Origin: a virus
DNA length: 32,125 nucleotides
Direction: 5' to 3' (one strand)
Virus record (IMG/VR): IMGVR_UViG_3300007513_000122
Span: 1 to 32,125 of that record
The translations under genes were made by a program, and so were the position numbers. The notes under the pieces were generated by a model, which saw nothing but the letters and a program-made list of their open reading frames with translations, searched no databases and was not told the DNA's origin. This document shows positions 17,901 to 25,000 of this stretch, piece after piece (the first letter of the stretch is position 1; each line of letters opens with the position of its first letter).

Positions 17901-19169
17901 ACCAATAATATCTTCGTTAATTGAAAAAGTAAACGTATGTGCAATATTACTTACATCACCAGATACTCCTGTACCACTAGTAGCAAAATTATTAACAGTT
18001 AATACGGCTGTATTCACATAACCATCACCACCATCAAAAATTGTAAAACCTGTAATTGCACCGGTTCCAATTTGAGATACCCTGGCGGCGGCATCTTGTC
18101 CACCTCCTCCAGTAATTGTAATAGTATCACCAATTTTATAGTTCGTACCTGCACTCACAATATTGATATTTGTTATTACACCTTGTGCAGTTCCGCTTCC
18201 TGTTGTTTCTTCAAATTCAGATGACGTAATATTTTCACCTACAACAAACGTACCAACAATATTGGTTAAGAATAATTCTGTTACAGTTAATGCTCCAGAC
18301 TGAAAATTTTCTACTCTATCGACTGTAGCAGTTGCAGAAGATGATTGACCTGTAATAATCCTAGATTCAAATTTATCATTAGTATCACTTGTAATAATCC
18401 TAAGTGTTTTCTCTCTTCTAAAATCACCGAATGAGGGTTTTAATAAATCAATTTTTGGTCTATAAACCTCAAGATCTTGTACGTTAAAAAAAGATTTAAA
18501 AAATAAATCAAAGGAATATACAGTACCTTTTGATCTATACAGATTAAAAATTCGTTTGAAAAAATCTCTCTTCTCTGTTAAAATATTTGTATCGGATGTT
18601 GTTGCAAATTCTTTTCGAAATAACTCAATTATATTATCACCAACTAAATCTATATCTCTTTCCGATAAAAGACTTTTAGATGCAAACAATGGATTTTTTG
18701 AGAATGATGTAACCGTAGCATTTGTTCTATTATTTTCGCCTATTATTTCCTCATCTCTTATAAACTTATTTCTTTCCAAACCAGTAACATAAATTTTAGT
18801 ATTTGATGTTGTCATATCTCGATCAACAATACCAACGGCACCAGATGCTTGTCCTACAATCTTTTCATTTTTTTCAAATGAACTGAGTATTGATGTATTA
18901 CTGGTCTCTCGTGTACTTTCAAGCGTAAGAGTTGAACCATCCTCCAGTACTAAATTTGTATTTTCATCTTCTAACGTAAGTCTATATTCGTTCTGAATTA
19001 CATCTGTTATTGTTAGTTCACTAGACTCCATCCATTTGTAATACTCTTTCATAAAGTTTATGAAAGTTGGTGCATCTTCTCGAATAAATTCAGGAAATTG
19101 TTGTTCTAAGAGAGGAACAATAGAATTTATAATCTTATTATTTTTTTCGTCAGTTAGATATACAGTCAT
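14967..19169 (-). CDS. 7: Baseplate wedge protein, gp7-like, heavily module-rich
   Basis: 1400 aa against 1032 in T4. The gp7 assignment rests on the gp6-X-gp8 position and on similarity to the C-terminal third of T4 gp7. FPEFIREDAPTFINFMKEYYKWM (24-46) fits the T4 LQDSNFEAFCEAYIQYL region. ILTEKRDFFKRIFNLYRSKGTVYSF...FFNVQDLEVY (about 196-240) fits T4 DKRDAVARFFESRSYDFYSTKGIEASYKFLFKVLYNEEVEIE. LLHPVG (about 873) fits T4 FVHPVG. The large N-terminal half of T4 gp7 is absent. Between the blocks and after HPVG lie repeat modules: GE/TSGA, GSGY, HGL...NG, LEDG and a tandem pair of IGDGS units. No Shine-Dalgarno site is evident; the start is 1 base after the gp6 stop. Confidence 0.75.
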   Translation of the reverse strand: MTVYLTDEKNNKIINSIVPLLEQQFPEFIREDAPTFINFMKEYYKWMESSELTITDVIQNEYRLTLEDENTNLVLEDGSTLTLESTRETSNTSILSSFEKNEKIVGQASGAVGIVDRDMTTSNTKIYVTGLERNKFIRDEEIIGENNRTNATVTSFSKNPLFASKSLLSERDIDLVGDNIIELFRKEFATTSDTNILTEKRDFFKRIFNLYRSKGTVYSFDLFFKSFFNVQDLEVYRPKIDLLKPSFGDFRREKTLRIITSDTNDKFESRIITGQSSSATATVDRVENFQSGALTVTELFLTNIVGTFVVGENITSSEFEETTGSGTAQGVITNINIVSAGTNYKIGDTITITGGGGQDAAARVSQIGTGAITGFTIFDGGDGYVNTAVLTVNNFATSGTGVSGDVSNIAHTFTFSINEDIIGNFTTVVFDDSNYNLSGQETTIKSTRLVDALGFSALQIGTIANVRAIGLGSGYELSPIITVVQDNVVKFNDPAVGIINLNEDPDEISETNAISGTFKTGERITSNSGNKVGTFLGLVSNTSTLNDPARFRARPVLYTGTFGVGRNDLTINTSNYINSTIPTVYDVQFNAPTTTNGLEDTNTFVFRRGVNASSVTESTNTDTTIEYTSTSMSITGAFQTLQFPITSVTRSSTTATVITPVKHGLDDGQKVILSGASPAGYNGEKTISVTDDTTFTFTISGSPSTPASGTIVYDENVAVKFTLPKGHKDDDRFLFSAIDFTSNEKITGFTTSANATVNTGTAIADGGIRGNNAVIDVAGLAAGSVRDIDLINFGVGFTSAPTLSLALKGGGNALLTANIGAVGEKTGEYLNEDGRPSSIKKLSDSEYYQDYSYSLRSSKQVSEYEETINDLLHPVGSKLFGEFRPAPPTLQMGFDHLLANEDGGILILEDGDNILMEQYLEPSHSINLNKLQTLSAGGTGRTISITGNSDVITSDESLTDEMTLEDDTGVMILETFDNFLLETGFISTDFPENFPEGSKIIIDDEQAFEITYGELLLEKTLSGTLNCSSSNVLSYFVLGNASASFTVGEEVFQGDRDSFILNSDNGTNSANIVSHFLTLETGTKFVYEDNSLSLLESTADPFQPNTGDILLESSNSSVSDILFLEVQNTTSNGTVQEYSTDASNNKILILHSTGANSFSLSSNANGVTSEATANITSFDKNLIIGVDTNFEDDLSINDVITLQGGTEQMQVLSILNSTAIICNTTIGDGSTLKFDNNLVEHLMLETTLRGTTSANGISDGNTTVIGENSFFDEDLLVGDIICLATNTAIKAQVTSIINSTAIVTNTVIGDGSSNVSIDLKVSRNMDLEPSELTVTLSNKYEGTNNFMGLTDSSGSGFIHLEDGVGLLNVLYQTSNSSSGKLQMEELSPFSNVEPKIIVSS

Positions 19170-19170
19170 T

Positions 19171-21003
19171 TTAAGATGTAGAGGTTTGCGTGGTTGTTGT
19201 CAAACCTGTCCTCACACTTGAAACATCATTCATCGTTATATTAACATTCGATTCTGAAATTAATACAACTTGTTCTCTTAATGGTTGAACATCTTGATTT
19301 AGAGGGTTGACAATAATATCTAAGGTTGATCCCACATATGCCGTTGGATTAAAAAGACTTAAAAGAATTTCACCTTTATCATAATCAATTGTTCCTTGAT
19401 TTTTATAAATGATTTTTTTAGCACCATCGACAATTCTGAAAATTCTAATTACACCATCCATATCATCAAATTTACATCCACTTCTGGATATGTTTTCACC
19501 GTCTAATATTGTAAATTCAGTTGATGTGATTGCGCCTATATAATCAGCATAAGGATGATAAATAGGATTACTAAAACGTATGGTATAATTTAACTTTTGA
19601 TTTAATGTAGGATTAAAAGATTTTTTTAATTTTAATGAAAGTTCATTACCGACAATAGAATTATTTGTATCATCAATAGATCTAGTGAGTTTTGATACTC
19701 TTAACTGTTTTGAAAATTCTTGCAATTCATTAGTAGAATAAGACGTTAAAGAATTTAAAACATCTCGTCTAAGAACGGACGTAGTTTTATTTGTAAATCG
19801 TGAATCATAATTTACTGTTAAAGTCAATATTGGATATATGTAATCTATGTCTACAAACTCAGGTGTTATCGAACCAACATTATATTTTTTCAAAACATCT
19901 CTAATAAAATCTTTGACCGATGTCGTAATTGCCAAACCTGATTTTGGTTTTACACCTATAAACACTTTTCCAAATTGAGGAGGATCAGCATTCTCACCTC
20001 CATAAACAATAACCGATTCTGCTTGAGGATATTCTCTTGATATTATTCTTTTATAATCGTTTGCCGTAACGGCTCTATTTTGCACCTCATAATGTTTTGG
20101 TGCGTTAAATCTTATATTATCATTTGTCTCTTCATTTGATCCTCCAACAGAAGATGATATAGTTGTAACAGTTGCTCCTGCATACCCTCCAACAGTAGAG
20201 ACTGGACTAAAAATTCTTGCTCCATTACCTAAAACACCACTTGTTATATTATATCCTATAATGACAATATTACCTGTCTTTTCCTTTCTTCCTAATATTC
20301 CATCCCCAAATTTTACTTGAAAAGTATCGTCTGCATCTGGCTCTATAAAAAATACGTTTGATGTAGGATTAATATCCAATAGATCCGTAGCGAGTGTATA
20401 AGAACTTCGAGTAGTGTTTTCATCAGATTCTTGTAACGTTACGGTTATTGAATCTGTATCAATACCAGTATTCGGTATTTTGTACTTTATTGAATTATCA
20501 GATGTATTAGCAGTGTATCTAAATGTCAATGGTTCACCTTGAACCAGTTTTATATTTGGAAGAGTTACTGTTGAATTCCCATTTGCTACTGCCGAATAAG
20601 ATTGATCTGTGACGAATGTAAAAGTAATACCATTAATATCAGATTTAAATCTTGTATTTTTTGCTATGGTTATATTTGAAGGATTGTCAGTAGGTGTTAC
20701 GGATACAGTTACATTTGCATACGAACTTTTTCTAGATTTTGGTAAATACCCTAACATTTTTGACAAAGACATAATTGAATTTCTGTTTATTGCAGTATCC
20801 AAAAACATCTCATTTGCGACCATATTTAAATAAAAGGCATTTAAATGTGTATTATATGCAAGCACATCAAGAAGAATTGAAAATGCAGATCCGGTCGAAT
20901 CATAATCTGTAAATTCATTTTGAGTCGCCAGATAATTTTTAAAGTTATCTTTGAGTTCATCAAAGTCTAGTCCTGTTAATTTCAAGTTTGATGGAGATGC
21001 CAT
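19171..21003 (-). CDS. 6: Baseplate wedge protein gp6-like
   Basis: 610 aa against 660 in T4. gp6 forms the inner wedge ring that links the wedges into the hexagonal baseplate. It belongs to the broader J-type baseplate family. The N terminus LTGLDFDELKDNFKNYLATQ, then DYDSTGSAFSILLDVLAYNTHLNAFYLNMVANEMFLDTA (about 10-72), is the strong signature. It is followed by SIMSLSKMLGYLPKSRKSS. A middle segment with VQNRAVTANDYKRIISREYPQAESVIVYGGEN is typical of J-like proteins. No dispersed module was seen in it, unlike its neighbours. AAGGA (21014-21010) precedes the ATG, overlapping the gp25 stop region. Confidence 0.93.
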   Translation of the reverse strand: MASPSNLKLTGLDFDELKDNFKNYLATQNEFTDYDSTGSAFSILLDVLAYNTHLNAFYLNMVANEMFLDTAINRNSIMSLSKMLGYLPKSRKSSYANVTVSVTPTDNPSNITIAKNTRFKSDINGITFTFVTDQSYSAVANGNSTVTLPNIKLVQGEPLTFRYTANTSDNSIKYKIPNTGIDTDSITVTLQESDENTTRSSYTLATDLLDINPTSNVFFIEPDADDTFQVKFGDGILGRKEKTGNIVIIGYNITSGVLGNGARIFSPVSTVGGYAGATVTTISSSVGGSNEETNDNIRFNAPKHYEVQNRAVTANDYKRIISREYPQAESVIVYGGENADPPQFGKVFIGVKPKSGLAITTSVKDFIRDVLKKYNVGSITPEFVDIDYIYPILTLTVNYDSRFTNKTTSVLRRDVLNSLTSYSTNELQEFSKQLRVSKLTRSIDDTNNSIVGNELSLKLKKSFNPTLNQKLNYTIRFSNPIYHPYADYIGAITSTEFTILDGENISRSGCKFDDMDGVIRIFRIVDGAKKIIYKNQGTIDYDKGEILLSLFNPTAYVGSTLDIIVNPLNQDVQPLREQVVLISESNVNITMNDVSSVRTGLTTTTQTSTS

Positions 21004-21006
21004 AAA

Positions 21007-21492
21007 TTATCCTTGATTCGTTTCTAAAAAAGTCGTAAAAGTTACTGGGCTATCACTTCCTTTTATAGCAAAAACAATTGTTACATCATAACCTAATCCA
21101 TCTCTGACAGACTTTACATCAACATTTTTAACTATTGCTCTTTTTTCATGTATTTTAATAGTTTCTGTAATAAGTTCTTTTATTCTTATTTCCGTAATTC
21201 GATTCGATGGTTCAAACAATAGTTTTGTCAGATCACATCCAACATCCGGTCTCAAATATCTTTCAAATCTATTTGTTCGAATTAGATTTTTGACACACTG
21301 CTTTACTGCATTGTCTCCTCGCAAAATTGCTATATCATTCGTATTTGGGTTTTTGTTAAATTTTACACCAAAGTCTACGTATTGTGTCGCTTTTAATCTT
21401 TTATCTAAATAATCTTTTGCTACATCATCAAAAGAGTTGTACTTATCACTCTGAGAAATGTAGTATTGTCTTGTTGTATCTGCGGTAGCCAT
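21007..21492 (-). CDS. 25: Baseplate wedge protein gp25-like (GPW/gp25 family)
   Basis: 161 aa against 132 in T4. gp25 ties the baseplate wedge to the first sheath ring and is conserved in nearly all contractile tails. Family features are DFGVKFNKNPNTNDIAILRG (about 41-60), AVKQCVKNLIRTNRFERYLRPDVGCDLTKLLFEP (about 63-96) and a helical RIKELITETIKIHEKRAIVKNVDV segment. It is compact with no inserted modules. It sits directly before gp6, which is not its T4 location; I recall this linkage in marine T4-like phages. The 14 bases before the ATG are TAATAAATAATAAT, without a Shine-Dalgarno site. Confidence 0.93.
   Translation of the reverse strand: MATADTTRQYYISQSDKYNSFDDVAKDYLDKRLKATQYVDFGVKFNKNPNTNDIAILRGDNAVKQCVKNLIRTNRFERYLRPDVGCDLTKLLFEPSNRITEIRIKELITETIKIHEKRAIVKNVDVKSVRDGLGYDVTIVFAIKGSDSPVTFTTFLETNQG
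21010..21014 (-). promoter_or_regulatory. Ribosome binding site for gp6
   Basis: The minus strand reads AAGGA, 6 bases before the gp6 ATG at 21003. It spans the last codons of gp25. Confidence 0.6.
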
Positions 21493-21497
21493 ATTAT

Positions 21498-21505
21498 TAT
21501 TTATT
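21498..21505 (-). promoter_or_regulatory. Candidate late promoter box for gp25
   Basis: AATAAATA is one base off TATAAATA. It ends 5 bases before the gp25 ATG, with the same spacing and the same 15-base string (ATAAATAATAATATG) as at gp8. It overlaps the stop of the preceding small gene. Chance occurrence cannot be excluded. Confidence 0.3.
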
Positions 21506-21779
21506 AAGAAAGTGTGCCAGTTCCTGTGCCTGTAACGGTTGCAGGAGCAGTTATTGGACCTGGAACAGGAGGAGCAGGCGGAGCAAGTACACTTGCATTA
21601 ACACCTCCACTAGCAACTCCTGTAACAGTTGTTGAAACAGTTGCTTGAATTAAATAATTATAAATTGCTTGTGCTAAAGCATTACACAATGTTGTTTGTG
21701 ATGCGGGAGAAGGATCTGCTTGTGATGCTTTAAATGCATTCTCAATTTCAGTCGCTAATGTCGCTTTATTTAGTGCCAT
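21504..21779 (-). CDS. Small Gly/Thr/Pro-tailed protein, paralogue 2
   Basis: 91 aa when started at the ATG at 21779, which forms a TAATG overlap with the previous stop. An upstream ATG at 21857 is in frame but lies inside the preceding gene and its extra residues look like shadow sequence. Residues 1-45 are helical (MALNKATLATEIENAFKASQ, then ADPSPASQTTL). They are followed by ATVSTTVTGVASGGV and a Pro/Ala/Gly tail ending in TVTGTGTGTLS. It is clearly a tandem duplicate of the next gene upstream. The function is unknown. The position between the Ig-repeat protein and gp25 suggests a small virion or baseplate component. Confidence 0.8.
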   Translation of the reverse strand: MALNKATLATEIENAFKASQADPSPASQTTLCNALAQAIYNYLIQATVSTTVTGVASGGVNASVLAPPAPPVPGPITAPATVTGTGTGTLS

Positions 21780-22036
21780 TAACTTAATCCTGTCCCTGGT
21801 GCTCCTGTTCCAGTTCCTGTGACAGTTGCACCTGCTACTGGTCCAGTTGGAGTACACACTCCACCAACCGCAGTGCCAGTTACAGTTGTTGTTACAGTTG
21901 CAGTTTTGACAAATGTATCAATTGCCGTAGCCATGTCCTGTGCTAATTTTGTTTGTGATGCAGGACTTGGATCTGATTGTGATGTTTTCAGGGCGGCTTC
22001 AAGTTGGCTCGCTAATGTTGCTGGTACTAATGCCAT
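21779..22036 (-). CDS. Small Gly/Thr-tailed protein, paralogue 1
   Basis: 85 aa. It has the same plan as its neighbour. A helical N terminus (MALVPATLASQLEAALKTSQ, then SDPSPASQTKLAQDMATAIDTFV) is followed by TATVTTTVTGTAVGGV and a low-complexity tail TVTGTGTGAPGTGLS. Similar small proteins with a TTVTG motif occur near tail genes of other phages as far as I recall, without an assigned function. AAGGAG (22046-22041), the best Shine-Dalgarno site in the window, precedes the ATG and suggests high expression. That would fit a multi-copy virion component, which is inference. Confidence 0.8.
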   Translation of the reverse strand: MALVPATLASQLEAALKTSQSDPSPASQTKLAQDMATAIDTFVKTATVTTTVTGTAVGGVCTPTGPVAGATVTGTGTGAPGTGLS

Positions 22037-22040
22037 TATT

Positions 22041-22046
22041 CTCCTT
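22041..22046 (-). promoter_or_regulatory. Strong ribosome binding site before the paralogue pair
   Basis: The minus strand reads AAGGAG, 4 bases before the ATG at 22036, just after the stop of the 1215-aa gene (22047-22045). It supports the chosen start and suggests efficient translation. Confidence 0.7.
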
Positions 22047-25000
22047 ATGATGCAGTCGTAAAAGAACCAAATTCTTGTGCAGTAGATATAGCACGTCCAC
22101 CATCATTTGAACCTCCAGAATTTGCTTTAACGTAATAACGTGTTCCTGCACTTAATGCGGATGATGGAGTTGCTATAATTTGATTTCCAAATCTTCCTGA
22201 TTTCGATAGTGTAACCGTAATTGGGGATGCAAAATTCGAATTATTATCTATCAAAATTTCAGCACCAGCACTAGAAGCAAAGGCCGATATATTCACCGCT
22301 TCACTATAATGAAAAATTATTGGACTATTTACTGATGCAGAACTTGTTTTACTATTATTATTTTCTGTGCCTAAAATTACTTCTGTCCCATCTGTGTTAA
22401 ATACTGTTGCATTTATACCTTTAAAATCAGGCGATATTCCTGTTCCTATTCTTGCACTTGAAGACGTATATTCCGAGGCAGTGTTTTTTGCGCCTTTTGT
22501 TTTTGCATCTCTCGTAACTTTTACATAGTAATAATCATTTTGTGATAGTCTTAAACTTGTATTGGCAAGAATTACTGGTTTGAATTCGTACTTTGATCCA
22601 TTCTCAGTAATTGTTGGATTTGGCAACAATGGTATACAATTTGTAAAACTGCTATCTTTTGATAATATAACGGTATCTGATGAATTAACTTGATTATCAG
22701 TTGAATTTACGATAATAGTATCAGTATTCATAGTTTGACTAAATTTTATTATAACATTCGAATCATGATCAATACCTGTTCTGCTTGATGATAATTCCAA
22801 TAATGTATCAGAAGTATTTCTCATAAACGATGTTACACTCAAGGCAGTGGATTGAGTAGAAAATCCAGTATTAGTTATTGCCGTCATCGTGCCTTTAACA
22901 CCTGATGTAACACCTGTCAAAATACCGTCAGTAGTGTCAAATGCGATTGAAGTATTCGAATGTCTAATTCTTAAACTTGGATCACTAAAATTTAAAACCA
23001 CACCAGAGGCGGCTGGCGTTATGGATGCACTTGATGTAGTTATTGTTTCGCCAGATGAGAGTCCCACTAATACTTCACCTGGTAGAAACTCTTTGACTGT
23101 TTCATCTTCGCTTGCTATCTCAGTGTATTCTATCGATGTAAGAGTTCCACTACCAGGAGTATGAGTCCTTAATATACCTTTTGCCAGAGATGTTGTTCCT
23201 AATAAAGTTTCATTTAAAGTTACGGCTCCACTATTTGCTCCCACACTTGCGGTTCTTGTTCCAATAACTGTTTCTCCTGTTGTAAATGATCCAGATACAC
23301 TTCCAACAGTTAAAGTTTTTGAAGAAGAAACATTATCCTTTACTAGAAAATTTTGATTTGGTGATTCATCTGCAACACCTTTTGTAACTTTTACTACATA
23401 TGCTACATTTGACGAAACATTATCTACAGGACTAAATGTGAATGTATCATTTCTTTCGTTTGTTGTTGAAACGGCTGGTTGAGCATCCATTTGAATGACT
23501 GTGTTAAAATCATCAGCCGAAATTTGTATTGTACCAAAAGGATCTGTATTAGTAGAATTGACATTAACCGTTTCAACGTTCATAGATTCATTAAATTGCA
23601 CAACAAAGTTATCTGTAAAATTCACTGCTACACCAGTAGGTGATGCAGAAATTTCTTCAACATTTGAACTTTCTAGCACATTTGATCCTAAACTTATTTT
23701 TTCTATTATTGGAGGTATGCTATCGACAAAAACAAGTTCTTTACCAGTTAATGGATCATAACTTTTTATACCAGTCGAAAAAGTGTCAGCGGTGATGTAA
23801 TTTACATCTGTATTTGTATCACCAAGATCTCTAACATTTGTTGTGACTTTCACTTTATATGACTTACTACGTAATAGTGTTTCTGGAACTATTGTAAATA
23901 AAGAATTTCCTGTATTTGCTGATATAGATTTGCAATTCACTAAACCAGTTGATGTAGCAAAATTATCATCTGACAATTGAATAGTGGCTGCCGTTTTGTC
24001 ATAACCAGTAGTTGAAGAAGTGCCATTCGCATAAATGAAATGTGAAGCATTTGCCACACATATCGTACTTGTATTCATAGATTGACTAAAACGAACCTGA
24101 AAAGCAGTTGCTTGTAATGCAGGAGTATCGCCTGTCTTTAAATTAATTTTGCCTGTTAAAGGAGTTGCAGGCGATCTCGGTTCATTTGCAACTTCATATG
24201 TAAATCTAAAAGAATCGATAACAGTTTGTACAGTTGCAGAAATATTATAATCAGTTTCATTACAACCCTCTATTTTTATTGAGTCACCTATGTTTAACGC
24301 ATGAATTGAATTCGTAAAAACTGTTGCGGTCGTACCGCTCCTTGTAATTTCAATTACTTCTAAATGTCTTGTTATCGCATCATTCGCATTTGGCACAAAA
24401 TCTGTTACCGTAGGTGCAGATGTGTTAAATGGGTGTGTGTTATGAGTAGGATTTGTGTTTGCACTCACAAACATAGTGATTGTGCCTTGCTTTAAAATAA
24501 TATTATTTGCGAAATTATCAGTTGATTTAATAATATTTGATTCTGAACCAGTCACTGGAACATAACTTAGTTGATTATTTGTGTCATCAAATCTTATACT
24601 CTTCGCAAAATTTTTAGTAGTGGTCGTTGGTAAAAATTGTTGTATTTCTTTATTTAATTCTATATCAACAAAATTTTTTCTTGGGTTTGAGGTTGCTTTT
24701 ATTTGTATATTGTTTGTTCTTTCTGTAGAAACAATCTCATCATCAGCAGAAAAATCAACGTAAAAATTTATTCTACCAGCAATACCATGTAAATTATTGA
24801 CACCATCTAATGTTATAGTAGTTGTTCCTACGCTTGATATTGAGTAAGTTCTTTTTGATAATCCACTACCACTCACTATATCATATATTGTAATTTTATT
24901 ATCAGCAAATAATCCGTGAGCAGATGGTGTTGTTATTACGCATGGACTGGCGGCGGTAAATGCAACATTTATGAAGTAACAAACTGGATTTAGATTATAG

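Noticed and set aside
21504-21857. A longer 117-aa form of the second small paralogue
   Set aside because: The extra 26 residues lie within the preceding gene and do not match its paralogue; the ATG at 21779 gives matching N termini and a TAATG junction.
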